The position numbers were made by a program, and so were the translations under genes. DNA of 64,000 nt from assembly GCF_000346465.2 (NCBI RefSeq), contig NC_034016.1:18773548-18837547 (forward strand), in the 5' to 3' direction. Under the pieces are notes generated by a model. It did not search any database and was not told where the DNA came from. It saw only the letters and a list, made by a program, of their open reading frames with translations. This document shows positions 1 through 11,687 of this stretch, piece after piece. The DNA is from Prunus persica. Its lineage: Eukaryota; Streptophyta; Magnoliopsida; Rosales; Rosaceae. Each line of letters opens with the position of its first letter. Within the stretch, counting starts at the first letter, position 1.

Positions 1-374
1 CAAGCCAAGCCGTTGTGGATAAATATGCTATATAGAACAACAAATTCAGAATACAATTGCTTTATTATCTTGTGTTCTTATTTTATATGTGATTGGAATA
101 AAATTTTCATAGAATTATTAAAATATTAAATCAAGTTCAAATTTGTAAACTATGAGACAATCATTAATCAAACAAAATGCTCCAATATTATTCCTCATAG
201 GTTGACTTTTGAGGAGCACAATAGTTTATAAACTCTACTCATTACAGTATAATATATGGCAGTTCACATGATGTTTTCATTGGTATAAATATATGGGGTT
301 AGCCTGATGGTGCATTGTCACAGCAAAAACTTGTCTCTCACAATTCTAGCACTCTGTCTCCGAGTTTGGAAGCC
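1..374 (+). promoter_or_regulatory. Upstream region of oxidoreductase copy 1
   Basis: AT-rich non-coding DNA. A TATA-like stretch (TATAAATATA) lies at about 284-293, some 80-90 bp before the start codon at 375, which is a plausible core promoter spacing. A short piece near 167-190 (ATCAAACAAAATGCTC) recurs near 2409-2424 ahead of copy 2, so the flanks of copies 1 and 2 share ancestry. No gene is visible. Confidence 0.45.
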
Positions 375-2197
375 ATGGAGGCAAAGCTTATGCATGCGGT
401 CCAGTACAAAAGCTATGGTGGAGGACCTTCTGGTTTAAAGGTTCTTAGTTTATTTGCTCCTTTTCCTTCATGTGTTCTGCCAATGTTCTTGCAGAAGTCT
501 TTGAATATGAATATATTTTGCTTCTGACATTTTCTATTCTATTCGTATCAATTTCGAATTGAGTGCATCAAAATGTGTTCAAGATTGAGATCGTAAAGGG
601 AAAAGGGAAAGAATTTACAACCAGGAAAAATGTTGAGCAGAACTTGTGAAGAGAGTTGCTTGTGCTGCTTGCTTTAAAGAGAAATGGGTTTAAGACTCGG
701 AGACATTGGACTACTTGTTTCTTGCTGTTTTGCAGCTTTCTTCTTTTAGGCCTTTTGTGTTCCTTGTCTATGTCTAGAGTTATACCATAATCAACTGTTA
801 TACTTTTGTCATGTTTTGTTGCAGCATGATGAGATTCCAATCCCCACTCCGAAGAAAGACGAGGTTTTGCTGAAAGTGGAAGCAGCAAGTCTAAATCCAG
901 GTGATTTTAAAATTCAGAAAGGCATGGCACGGCCTTTTCTCCCAAGCAAATTACCTCACACGCCTGGTAATTCTCCTTTGCCGGTGGTCTGTACTTCACA
1001 ATTTTTTTTTTCTGGTATACATGTCAGATATAAGCCTATGTGACATTTGTAAGAAATTAGGATAACAGTTCATATTGTGTTTCATATATGTCTCATTTAC
1101 ATTTGATTCATATGTGGAAGTCTTGGTTGGGAGTGAGTTTTGAGGCAGATGGATTAGTTGGATTCTGAAACAAATATTGTTCCTAAGCTGAAAAATGATG
1201 ACCTGTTTTATGATTTCTGCATTCAATATATGTTCAAGTTTTAGGCTGGGAGGCTTTTGATTTGTTCTCTCTGGCTGATGATGGCATTATGGAAAACAGT
1301 TACTGATGTGGCTGGAGAGATTGTAGAGGTTGGACAAGGAGTTCAAAAGTTCAAAGTTGGTGACAAAGTTGTGGCCTTACTTACTTACAGTGTAAGCACC
1401 ACTCACCTTTGCTTGAAGATATACCTGTGTATGGTTAAAAGTTTTACCGATAAAATTTATCTGCTTCTTAATTTTAGGCCTCATTTTTTTGTCTCTTGTC
1501 ATAGAATGGAGGTGGGCTGGCTGAGTTTGCTGCAGCTAAAGAGAAATCAGTAGTTTCTCGGCCACCTGAAGTTTCAGCAGCTGAAGGTGCAGGCTTGCCT
1601 GTTGCTGGTCTCTCAGCTCACCAGGCTCTCACCAAAGCCGCAGGGATCAAGCTTGATGGAACTGGCCAGCTCAAGAACATACTGATCACTGGTGCCGCCG
1701 GCGGTGTTGGTCTCTATGCAGTCCAACTAGCAAAGCTTGGAAACATTCATGTAACAGCCACTTGTGGAGCTAGAAACATTGAATTGGTGAAGAGCTTAGG
1801 GGCAGATGAGGTTCTTGACTACAAGACAACTGAGGGGGAAGCTCTTAAGAGCCCGTCGGGTCGAAAATATGATTTCGTGATCCACAGTGCATCCGCAGCC
1901 ATACCTTGGTCAGTTTTTGAACCAAATTTGAGTGCAAGAGGGAAGGTCATTGACCTTACTCCTCGTGCAAGTTCCTTGTTTACTTTTCTTCTAAAGAAAA
2001 TCACTTTCTCCAAGAAGAGGCTGGTGCCACTGATGATAAATGCCAAGGCTGAGAACTTGGATTGTCTTGTTCAGTTGGTGAAGGAAGGAAAACTCAAGAC
2101 TGTGATTGATTCAAACCATTCTCTAAGCAAGGCTGAAGATGCTTGGGCTAAGAGAATCAATAGCCAATGCACTGGGAAGATCATTGTGGAGCCTTAG
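375..2197 (+). CDS. ceQORH-like NADPH-dependent quinone/enone oxidoreductase, copy 1
   Basis: Member of the zinc-independent medium-chain dehydrogenase/reductase family, closest by eye to Arabidopsis chloroplast-envelope quinone oxidoreductase homologue (ceQORH, At4g13010). That family reduces alpha,beta-unsaturated carbonyls and ketols with NADPH and sits on the inner plastid envelope without a cleaved transit peptide. Exons are 375-440, 825-966, 1300-1391 and 1505-2197, giving 330 aa. The other copies are 329-330 aa. Each boundary is GT-AG and phases match the other copies. The start codon gives MEAKLMHAVQY, the conserved N-terminus. The nucleotide-binding loop reads GAAGGVG where the other copies have AASGGVG, and the catalytic-domain segment HSASAAIPWS carries one extra residue. 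This is the most divergent intact copy, so it may differ in substrate or be under weaker constraint. Identity to the family is confident; the exact substrate is unknown. Confidence 0.88.
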
Positions 2198-2832
2198 GTA
2201 GGCAAAATATCTCGGGAGTTTAAACCTCATGATTTTTTTTTTTGGGATTGTATTAAAATTCATGTGAAGCAGAATAAGGGTGTTAATATAATAATATGTG
2301 GACTTTTTGGTTTTATTCATGATTGGATATCGTAAATGAGAAGATTTGGGATGAATGCTCATTTTCAACTGCTAGTTTTATATGGGATATTAATTAGAAT
2401 ATATCACTAATCAAACAAAATGCTCAAACACCACGCTATTAATCATGATCATTGTTGCAATGTGGGCTAGGGCAGTTGGGCAGAACAGCCGCTACCCAAG
2501 TTTGAGTTCCTCTTCTCGTAAACGATTAATTTATTCGTATAAATTTATCACTTGTATATTTTTTTATTCTAAATTATCATCATCATGACTTCTCAAGCAA
2601 ACGAAGTTCTGGTTTATAGCATCGGACACAATCCAATTATTCTACTTTTTGTATTATATATAACTAAATAAATAAAAAGAAACAAAAAATAAAGCGAAGA
2701 AAACAATGAGCGTCCTTAGTGTTTGTCATTTATGTGACATGTCGGCCAGTGCATTGGCTATTGATTCTGGTTTAAAACTCAAGGAACCCAATTTCAGAAA
2801 TCTCGCAACTCTGTCTCTGTGTATCATCAGCC
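2198..2832. other. Intergenic, copy 1 to copy 2
   Basis: AT-rich DNA with the presumed 3' UTR of copy 1 and the promoter and leader of copy 2. A small segment near 2400-2440 resembles the upstream flank of copy 1. I see no additional coding potential. Confidence 0.4.
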
Positions 2833-4311
2833 ATGTCGGCCAAGCTTATGCATGCAATTCAATACGACAGCTATGGTGGAGGACCTTCTGGTTTAAAGGT
2901 TCCTTCTTTATCTGCTCGTATTCTTCTTTTAGTTTCCATCAATCTAATTTTGCTTATATTAACAGCAATAAAGGAGCAACCTTTTACAAATTGTTATGTA
3001 AATGTTATGTTTGTTGCAGCATGTCGGGGTTCCAATCCCTACCCCGAAGAAAAATGAGGTCTTGCTGAAATTAGAAGCAGCCAGTCTAAACCCAGTTGAT
3101 TGGAAAATTCAAAAGGGCCAGTTGCGGCCTCTCTTCCCAGGAAAATTCCCTCAAATACCTGGTAATTCTGTTTTGACTCTGGTTTGTGATTGTTTTTGTT
3201 TTTGTTGACATTTGTAATGAGTGCATAATTTTTCAGTCTTGTGCATAAACATGTTGGCAAACAGGCTTCTGCTTATCCCAAGTTACAGTTGATTCTGAAA
3301 CTTACGCATTGATTTTCGTCTTCTTATGGTGAAACACATGACTTGTTTTGTGATTTGGTTGGTTTGTTCATGTTGACTGGTGGCATTATGTGGAACAGCA
3401 ACTGATGTGGCTGGGGAGATTGTAGAGGTTGGACAAGGAGCCAAAAAGTTCAAGGTGGGTGACAAAGTTGTGGTATTGCTCAGCCATTTTGTAAGTGCCA
3501 TTTTATTCCTTTGCTTGTTTCTGATTAGGATTTCTTCCACATATAAAATTCATGTTCTTGGTACTTAATGATGTCATATATGCCTCACAACATGTCTGTT
3601 GTGATATTACATATTTGATAGAGTGGAGGTGGACTGGCTGAGTTTGCTTCAAGTAATGAGAGATTCATGGTTGCCAGGCCAGCTGAAGTGTCAGCAGCTG
3701 AAGGTGCAGGCTTACCTGTTGCCGGCATCACGGCTCACCAGGCTATCACCCAATCTGCAGGGATCAAGCTTGACGGAACTGGCAAGCAGAAGAACATATT
3801 GATCACTGCTGCCTCTGGTGGCGTTGGACACTATGCAGTCCAACTAGCAAAGCTCGGAAACACTCATGTCACAGCCACCTGTGGAGCTCGTAACGTCGAA
3901 TTGGTTAAGAGCTTAGGGGCAGATGAAGTTCTTGACTACAAGACCCCGGATGGGGCAGCTCTGAAGAGCCCGTCTGGCCGGAAATATGATGCTGTGATCA
4001 ACTGTGCAACCGGCATCGCTTGGTTAACTTTTGAGCCTAATTTGAGTGCAAAAGGGAAAGTTATAGACATTGCCCCAAATGCAAGTTCTTTCACTACATT
4101 TCTTTTGAAGAAACTCACTTTCTCCAAGAAGTCCTTGGTGCCATTGCTCATGATCCCCAAGGCTGAGAGCTTGGATTATCTTGTTAATTTGGTGAAGGAA
4201 GGAAAGCTCAAGACGGTGATCGACTCAAAGCATCCCATAAGCAAGGCTGAAGATGCTTGGGCTAAGAGTATTGATGGCCATGCTACGGGGAAGATCATTG
4301 TGGAGCCTTAG
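2833..4311 (+). CDS. ceQORH-like NADPH-dependent quinone/enone oxidoreductase, copy 2
   Basis: Second intact array member. Exons 2833-2898, 3020-3161, 3399-3490 and 3622-4311 give 329 aa, the same length I recall for the Arabidopsis ceQORH protein. The N-terminus is MSAKLMHAIQYDSYGGG. Exon 2 carries the conserved VDWKIQKG block, exon 3 begins with TDVAGEIVEVGQG, and exon 4 holds the NADPH loop AASGGVGHYAVQLAK. The C-terminus GHATGKIIVEP is typical of the family. Introns are compact at 121, 237 and 131 bp. The promoter-proximal flank is related to that of copy 1, suggesting these two arose from one another independently of the later block duplication. The protein should act at the plastid envelope as a detoxifying or ketol-reducing enzyme, by family analogy only. 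Confidence 0.9.
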
Positions 4312-4414
4312 GTAGCCAAAATATTATATCTTCAAATTGTGAAGTACATGTACTTATATTAAGGATTGTAAACTTCATACACTTTTTTTGGGACTGTAAA
4401 TTTCATGTGGATTA

Positions 4415-5353
4415 GAGCATCTCCAACCGATATCTCAAAGAGGAATGCTAGCAACCTTCTCCTTTGGATCTTCTCCATTTTTTGCTTGACATGTGTCATT
4501 ATCCTTACACTTAAAACAATGTCATTAATATATTATACAAGCTAACTTTTGCTTTTCAAGTTTACTCTTATTAAATGTATTGAATTTATCCAAAAAAATT
4601 TCAAAACTTTCTTACCATCTTATTAATTTTTTTCTAAAGAAAATATATGCTTTTAAGAGGAAATGTCCGGTTTTTTTTTTTAATTTAAATTTTTTTTATT
4701 TTTAACACAAAGGGTTTAGATAGAAAAAAAAAAAAAAAAGTCCTTTGTGTTTTTAAAAAAACGGACATTTCCTCTTTTTTGAAAAAATCGTATATTTTCT
4801 TTAAAAAAATAATTGACGTTAAAAAAAAATGATGGTAAGAAAGTTGTGAATTTTTTTTTTGGATAAATTGAATACATTTAATAAGGGTAAAATTTGAATA
4901 GCAAAAGTTAACTTGTATAATATATTAATGACATTGTTTTAAGTGTAAGGAGAATGACACATGTCAAGTAAAAAATGGAGAAGGTCCAAAAGAGAAGGTT
5001 AGAGAGAAGGTTGCTAGCATTCCCCTATGTCAAAAGTGTCACATAACCATTTAACGGCTAGAAATAACATTGCACATCACTCCAACCGATGTGTCAAAGT
5101 GGATGTGGAATGAAGGCTGGAAGTTTAGATGTTATTTTTGACATCTCAAAAGCATGATGTCAAATGAATATTTTATTATTATTCTTTTCTTTTCTTTTTA
5201 ATTAAAAATAAATCAACACTAAAATTTAATAAAATAATAATTTAATTTGACATATTGGGTGGAGTGTAAAGCTGTGTAAGATGTCAAATTGCCACATCAG
5301 CTATTAAATTTAAATTTGATGTTTGGTATTTGACATCTTCCTTGGAGATGCTC
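4415..5353. mobile_element. PIF/Harbinger-type MITE (outer element)
   Basis: A 939-bp element begins GAGCATCTCCAA and ends with its reverse complement TTGGAGATGCTC. It is flanked on both sides by TTA (4412-4414 and 5354-5356), the 3-bp target duplication typical of PIF/Harbinger elements. It contains no open reading frame of its own. More than half of it is a second palindromic element. The 3' part (5050-5340) repeats variants of the phrase TGATGTCAAA, a common feature of such elements. Confidence 0.75.
4441..5026. mobile_element. Foldback (palindromic) MITE nested in the outer element
   Basis: The sequence from GGAATGCTAGCAACC (4442) is mirrored by GGTTGCTAGCATTCC (ending 5023). The two arms of about 250-290 bp are near-complementary throughout, meeting in an A/T-rich loop at about 4680-4750. 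A transcript would form one very long hairpin. Flanks ATCTCAAAG and ATGTCAAAA could be a diverged 9-bp target duplication, as in Mutator-like foldback MITEs. That assignment is tentative, but the palindrome itself is certain. Confidence 0.7.
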
Positions 5354-5763
5354 TTAGAACAACGTATTAATACTTTGTACATTTTTCTTTATTTTGTTGA
5401 GAAATTCAAGAGTTATAAGGTATTTTTGAGTGAAACTAGGCTCCGATACTAATACGAGCTCATGAGTAGAACTTTCCCCTAAAAATCGGTTTGTAAAAAT
5501 TTGATTCAAAGCGGCAATCAGAACTTGCAAAAAAAAGAATAAATTTTTTGATTCAATTGTCGACCTGCACATTATAAAATCCAAACATCTTCGGGAGCAC
5601 AATCTAATTATCTATGGCACTTTTTAAAGAAAGTACAACCTATACATAGTATACATAAAAATGCAGGGTATTTCCGTCATTTTAATTAATATTACAGTTG
5701 GCAACTTGAGATGCATCCACGTGTGGTATACGTCAAAAACCTTCCACAAGAATCTAGTAACGC

Positions 5764-5797
<34 letters not shown>

Positions 5798-5856
5798 CAA
5801 ATCTTGGATCTTTCCTTTCTCTTTTGTCTCTGCCGACTCAGGTTATGGCAGCAGCC
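5354..5856 (+). promoter_or_regulatory. Upstream region of oxidoreductase copy 3, with CT repeat
   Basis: From about 5440 this flank is homologous to 9425-9737 upstream of copy 5, marking the left edge of the duplicated block. A (CT)14 tract at 5767-5794 lies 60-90 bp before the start codon, probably in the 5' leader, and is conserved in the copy-5 flank. No other gene is visible. Confidence 0.5.
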
Positions 5857-7942
5857 ATGGCGTCGAAGCTTATGCATGCGGTTCAGTACGACAGCTACGG
5901 TGGAGGAGCTTCTGGTTTAAAGGTTCTTTCTTTTTCTACTTGTTTACTTTCATCTTTCATTCCTGCTGTGATTTTTGCTTCTGGTATTTTGTTAACCGCT
6001 TAATATTCGGTGGTGTGTAAAAGAAGAAAAAAAAACTGTATTAACTTTTAGAGTGGTGGGTGGGAGAGTTCAGGCTTAAAATTGATTGCATCAAAAATAT
6101 TTTTGGCCATGAAATCCAAAAGGAAAAACGAGAAACAGAACAACCAATGAGAAAATGCTTCAGGGTTGTGTTGAATATTTACTTACTTGTAGAGAACTTG
6201 AAAATTGTTTATAATTTATGTTTGTTTGCAGCATGCGGAGGTTCCAGTCCCCACTCCAAAGAAAGGTGATATCTTGCTGAAATTGGAAGCTGCTAGTTTA
6301 AACCCAGTTGATTGGAAAATTCAGAAAGGCATGTTTCGGCCTCTTTTGCCACGCAAATTCCCTCATATACCTGGTAAGTGCTGTTTTGCCTGGTGTTGTA
6401 GTTGTGTATTTCAGATCTATGCATCTTTGACATTATAATATAGAAATTATTCCACAACACCAAAAAAAAAAGGTTATGCCTTTTTGGCACACCGGTGTTT
6501 CTGGGATGACCAACATGCTATCAAACTCAACTGAAAAATGAATAAAAAATTGAATGCTCTCTCGGTGACATGAATTGACGACTCCAGTTTTTTACCTGCC
6601 TCCTTTACAGACTCTGCTGTGCTTGTTTTTGCAAATCTTTTATCACTGCCTGTAGTTTTTGGTGATGTGAAATTTACTCAATTTTGTTAAGTTCAACTAG
6701 AATTTGCCTGTTCCCAGAAACAGTTAACTTTCTGGGAACGTATTGATTGATAAACTATTTGATCTTGATTAATTACTGCATCATTGGAACATAAAGCATA
6801 CCCACTGTGTCTTGAAGAGATTGCCATCTATGAAGAAGTGAATATTGAAAAGTGATCATAATGGTTACGGATTAATATATTTCAGTAAAATCTCTCATTC
6901 AGACTTTATTCATTTGTGGAAGTATTGCAAGAGTTGAGGTAGAAAAGTTAAACAAATTTGTGCTTTGATTTTTAAGTGGATGAATATCATTCATATATTG
7001 TTAGAAGAGTTGTTTTGTGAGTCATAGGCTGATAGGTTGGTTTGATAACATTGTTTAGCTAATGACAATCTTGGGAACAGTTACTGATGTTGCTGGAGAG
7101 GTTGTAGAAGTTGGACAAGGGGTCCAAAAGTTCAAACCGGGCGACAAAGTTGTGGCATTTCTCACCCACACTGTAAGTGTTCATTTTATTCCTTTGGTTA
7201 AGCTCTCCATTTCTTGAGGAAGTTTCACTTATAAATCTCATTTGTTTGTTAGAATGGAGGTGGACTAGCTGAATTTGCTGCAGCTAGTGAGAGCTTGACA
7301 GTTGCCAGGCCACCTGAAGTTTCAGCGGCTGATGGTGCAGGCTTACCTGTTGCTGGTCTCACAGCTCACCAGGCTCTCACCCAAGCTGCAGGGGTCAAGC
7401 TTGACGGATCTGGCCAGCAAAAGAACATATTGATTACTGCTGCCTCTGGTGGTGTGGGTCAGTATGCAGTCCAACTAGCAAAGCTCGGAAACACTCATGT
7501 TACAGCCACGTGCAGTGCTCGTAACATCGAATTTGTCAAGAGCTTGGGGGCAGATGAGGTTCTCGACTACAAGACCCCAGAAGGAGCAGCTCTGAATAGT
7601 CCATCTGGTAGGAAATATGATGCTGTGGTCCATTGTGCTACGGGCATTCCCTGGTCAACTTTCGAGCCTAATTTGAGCGCCAACGGGAAGGTTATAGACC
7701 TTACTCCTAGTCCAAGTGCCTTTGCTACTTTTGCTCTGAAGAAACTCACCTTCTCCAAGAAGCAGCTGGTGCCACTGTTCATGAGTGCCAAGAGTGAGAA
7801 CCTTGATTATCTTGTCAAGTTAGTGAAGGAAGGAAAGCTCAAGACTGTGATCGACTCGAAGCATCCTCTGAGCAAGGCTGAAGATGGTTGGGCTAAGAGT
7901 ATTGATGGACATGCAACTGGGAAGATAATTGTGGAGCCTTAA
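5857..7942 (+). CDS. ceQORH-like NADPH-dependent quinone/enone oxidoreductase, copy 3
   Basis: Intact copy with exons 5857-5922, 6232-6373, 7081-7172 and 7253-7942, giving 329 aa. An upstream in-frame ATG at 5845 would add MAAA. I prefer 5857 because it restores the family length and has a strong context (GCAGCCATGG). Intron 2 is unusually long for the array at 707 bp. Protein landmarks are MHAVQYDSYGGGASGLK, VDWKIQKG, TDVAGEVVEVGQG, the NADPH loop AASGGVGQYAVQLAK, and the C-terminal IDGHATGKIIVEP. Exon 4 is very close to that of copy 5, its block-duplication partner. The expected role is NADPH-dependent reduction of reactive carbonyls or ketols at the plastid envelope. The substrate cannot be read from the sequence. 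Confidence 0.92.
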
Positions 7943-8446
7943 GTAGACAAACGAAAACTATAGTGGGATATAAACCTCACGTACTTGATGGAAGTTGTTT
8001 GATACAGATAGTTATGTCATGTGTAATATAAAATTATATAATAATGTGGGGTTTTATAATCCTGAATCAATATTGTAAATATTGAGGTTTGGATTATATA
8101 TTGTTCATTTTCATGTTGATTATATTTCACAGTAAATTCATATAGTTCTCTCAAAAACGAATTTACTCGGTTATCAAACCAGTAATATGGGTTTAGACTC
8201 TAGAGAGAGATGACGATGGTTGATATAATCAAATGAAATATAAATATATAAAAAATAGAAAGCCGAAGCATCATGAATCATGAACAATTCTACTCTGTTT
8301 TACTATAGACGTGGGCTAATTACGCACTAGCAACAACGCAAGCTTACTTCATAAAATCTGAGACGAGTTTCAAGTTCTGTCGATTCTTCTGAACAAAACT
8401 GAGGGAAGCCTAGGGTGGCAACAAAAAAAAAAAACTGAGGGAGGCT
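7943..8446. other. Intergenic, copy 3 to copy 4 relic
   Basis: AT-rich spacer homologous in pieces to 11690-11800, 12160-12380 and 12990-13114. Against that second copy it lacks two insertions, so it shows roughly the pre-insertion spacer. The 3' end is the leader of the relic gene. Confidence 0.5.
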
Positions 8447-9412
8447 ATGGCGAAAAATGTTATGCATGCAGGCTGTGGTGGTGGACGACCTTCTGGCTTA
8501 GAGGTTATTCAAATTACATTTCTTCAATTTCTAAATAAAAGTTTCCCTCTGTCAAATTAGTTTCCTTTTGTTTCTCTTGAATTATACTCTCTGTTTGTCC
8601 TTGAAGAAAAACCCTTTTACATTACACGATCAACTTGTCCACTATAAACCCCATGAAAATTAAATCACATGGTGCCTAATGGATCTTTTTTCAAGTACTT
8701 GTTTGAGTAAATCAAAATTTGAAATGTTGTGAAGGAAAAGATAAAGGGAGTCTTTTCTGAGTTTTCTTCTTTCCTTTTGCTAATGTTTTTATGTTGGGAG
8801 AAGGGATACGGGTTGAGAAAAACTTGCATGTCACGTGATAGCACATATTAAGCGTGGCATAACGTGATTGATTGGGGATAGCAAAACAGTGCTATCCCCA
8901 TGACATGCAAATTCTTCTTTCTTCTCGTAAGGGTGTGGTGGAGGTTGTGGTTGAGAATGACCAAGACTAGCTTTTGTACTTGGAAAGGAAACATACAATT
9001 TGTTTATGCATTGAAGAACATATTATTGTTAAGTCATTGGCCCTTAATCAATTTTGGTGCTAATTGCAGCATGTTGAAATTCCAATTCCAAATTCATACA
9101 AAGATCAAGGGAGAGGTGTTGCTGAAATTGGAGGTGGCTAGTCTAAAGTCAACCCCATTTGATTGGAATGGAAAGTTTGAGAAAGGTATGCCGTGGACTT
9201 TGTTGCCTCCCACCAATTTTCACACGTACCTCATGTGACAGCCACTCGCACTTTTGTGGAGCTCGTAGCCTTGACTTGGTCAAGACCTCAGAAGGAGCAA
9301 GCAGCTCTACAAGAGAAGAGTCCATCTCCATTTGGTCCAAAATATGATGCTGTGATGTGATCCATTAGGCATTCCTCTGTCAACTTTTCAGCCTAATTTG
9401 AGTGCCACTGGT
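8447..9412 (+). pseudogene. Decayed ceQORH-like oxidoreductase, copy 4
   Basis: The relic starts MAKNVMHA like copy 6, but exon 1 (8447-8503) has lost the VQYDSY codons. Exon 2 (from 9070) is recognisable but frame-shifted. At about 9231 exon 2 runs straight into mid-exon-4 sequence (CATGTGACAGCCAC), so intron 2, exon 3, intron 3 and the NADPH-binding half of exon 4 are gone. A second deletion at about 9284 joins two CAAG words. Homology ends around 9412 at AATTTGAGTGCCA. It cannot encode a working enzyme. It is the decayed counterpart of copy 6. Confidence 0.85.
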
Positions 9413-9752
9413 ATGATGCTGCTGTGATTCTAATGCGAACTCATGAGTAGAACTTGCCTCTAAAAACCGAATTGTAAAAGTTTGGTTCAACTCGGCAATC
9501 AGAATTTTCCAAATTTTTTTTTTAAAGTTCGATTCAATTTTCGGCCAACACATTGTGAAAATCAAAACTTTTTGAAAGAAAGCACAACCTATAGCACTTT
9601 TCAAAGAAAGCACAGCCTATATATACGTCAAAACCATTCCACAAGAATGTAGTAACACGTCCTCTCTCTCTCTCTCTCTCTCTCTCTCGTAAAATCTAGG
9701 ATCTTTCCTTTCTCGTCTGTCTCTGCTGACTCAGGGTATGACATTGGCAGCC
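9413..9752 (+). promoter_or_regulatory. Upstream region of oxidoreductase copy 5, with CT repeat
   Basis: Homologous to the copy-3 flank from about 5440. The CT tract at 9662-9688 is retained at the same distance from the start codon. The duplicated flank begins almost directly after the end of the copy-4 relic, giving the block junction. Confidence 0.5.
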
Positions 9753-11687
9753 ATGGCGACAAAGCTTATGCGTGCGGTTCAGTACAACAGCTATGGTGGA
9801 GGAGCTTCTGGTTTAAAGGTTCCTTCTTTATCTACTTGTTTCTTCTATCAATGTTATTTGGTATAATTCTCTCATATTTCATTCCCTGCTGTGATTTTTG
9901 CTTCTGACATTTTGTTAACCGCTTAATATTCTCTGGTGCGTAAAAAAAAGAAAAAAAAATGCATCAACTTTTAGAGTGGTGGGAGAGTTCAGGCTTAAAA
10001 CTGAGTGCATCCTAAATATGTTTGGCCTTGAAATCCCAAAGGGAAAAAAGAGAAACTGAACAACCAGTGAGAAAATGCTTCAGGGTTGTGTTGAATGTTT
10101 ACTTGCTTGTGCCTCTTCTTTGCTTTTCAAAAGCAATAAATCCATGGACGAAATCATACAAGTGTAAAAAGACCTTAATAAATTGTTTTAAATATATTTT
10201 ATGTTTGGTGCAGCATGTAGAGGTTCCAGTGCCCACTCCAAAGAAAGGTGAGATCTTGCTGAAATTGGAAGCAGCTACTATGAACCCGGTTGATTGGAGA
10301 ATTCAGAAAGGCAAGATGCGGCCTTTTTTTCCACCCAAATTCCCTCATATACCTGGTAAGTTCTGTTTTGCCTGGTTTTCCCCTAAACCCCTTCTTATAT
10401 TCATATCATTCAATTGGTAGCATATAAGCTGCAACATACTGATCAACAAACTGCCTGATTTTTATTAATTACTACATCATTGGAACATAAAGCATACGCT
10501 CTGTGTCCCAAAAGAATTTTCCTCTTTGAGGAAGTGATCATAATGGTTACAGATTAATACATCTTGACTCTCGATAAAATCTCTCATTGAGACTTTTATT
10601 CATTTGTGGAAGTATTGAGAGAGTTGAGGTAGATAAATTAGTTGGATTCCGAAACAAATTTGTGCTTCGACTTTTAAAATGGGTGAACATCATTCCTATG
10701 TTACGAGAAGAGTTTTGTGATTTATACAAGCAGTGTTTGTGAGTCTTAGGCTGGTAGGTTGGTTTGTTAACAGTGATTGGCTAATGAAAATATTGGGAAC
10801 AGCTACTGATGTTGCTGGAGAGGTTGTAGAAGTTGGAAAAGGGGTCCAAAAGTTCAAACCGGGCGACAAAGTTGTGGCATATCTCACCCTCGCTGTAAGC
10901 CTTCATTGTATTCCTTTGGTTAATCTCTCCCTTTCTTGAAGAATTTATTGCACTTGGCAACAAGTTTCACTTATAAATTTCGTTTGTTTGTTAGAATGGA
11001 GGTGGACTGGCTGAGTTTGTCACAGCTAGTGAGAGCTTGACAGTTGCCAGGCCACCTGAAGTTTCAGCAGCTCAAGGTGCAGGCTTACCTATTGCTGGTC
11101 TCACAGCTCTCCAGGCTCTCACCCAAGCTGCAGGGCTTAATCTCGACGGAAGTGGCCAGAAAAAGAACATCTTGATTACTGCTGCCTCTGGTGGTGTGGG
11201 TCAGTATGCAGTCCAACTAGCAAAGCTCGGAAACACTCATGTTACAGCCACATGCGGTGCTCGTAACATCGAATTTATCAAGAGCTTGGGGGCAGATGAG
11301 GTTCTTGACTACAAGACCCCAGAAGGAGCAGCTCTGATTAGCCCATCTGGTAGGAAATATGACATCGCTGTCCATTGTGCAATAACGGGCATTCCCTGGT
11401 CAACTTTCAAGCCTAATTTGAGCGCCAACGGGAAGGTTATAAACATTACTCCTGGTCCAAGTACCTGGGCTGCTATTGCTCAGAACACACTCACCTTCTC
11501 CAAGAAGCAGCTGGTGCCACTGCTCTTGTGGGCTAAGAGTGAGAACCTTGATTATCTTGTCAAGTTAGTCAAGGAAGGAAAGCTCAAGACAGTGATCGAC
11601 TCTAAGCACCCTCTAAGCAAGGCTGAAGATGCTTGGGCTAAGAGTATTGATGGACATGCAACTGGGAAGATAATCGTGGAGCCTTAA
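9753..11687 (+). CDS. ceQORH-like NADPH-dependent quinone/enone oxidoreductase, copy 5
   Basis: Intact copy with exons 9753-9818, 10214-10355, 10803-10894 and 10995-11687, giving 330 aa. An in-frame ATG at 9738 would add MTLAA. The start at 9753 matches the other copies. The otherwise invariant KLMHAV is KLMRAV here. One extra residue (AITGIPWS) sits in the catalytic domain, and the segment after VINITPGPS (TWAAIAQNTLTF) differs from the ATFALKKLTF of copy 3. The NADPH loop AASGGVGQYAVQLAK is intact. The gene is the block-duplication twin of copy 3, with intron 2 shortened to 447 bp. All motifs are retained, so it is probably functional. Confidence 0.92.

Larger units (their letters stand above)
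5440..9412 (+). repeat. Two-gene duplicated block, first copy (oxidoreductase copies 3 and 4)
   Basis: This block matches the block beginning near 9425 and ending at 15293 in order: upstream flank, CT tract, oxidoreductase gene, intergenic spacer, and second oxidoreductase. The spacers share phrases such as CATTTTCATGTTGATTATAT and the leader before the second gene (8340-8446 against 13030-13114). In this first block the second gene has decayed (copy 4). Confidence 0.75.

Noticed and set aside
1819..2046. Antisense 74-75-codon frame recurring in exon 4 of oxidoreductase copies 1, 2, 3 and 6
   Set aside because: It is a mirror of the conserved sense coding sequence (open because of codon usage) and has no promoter, start context or independent conservation.
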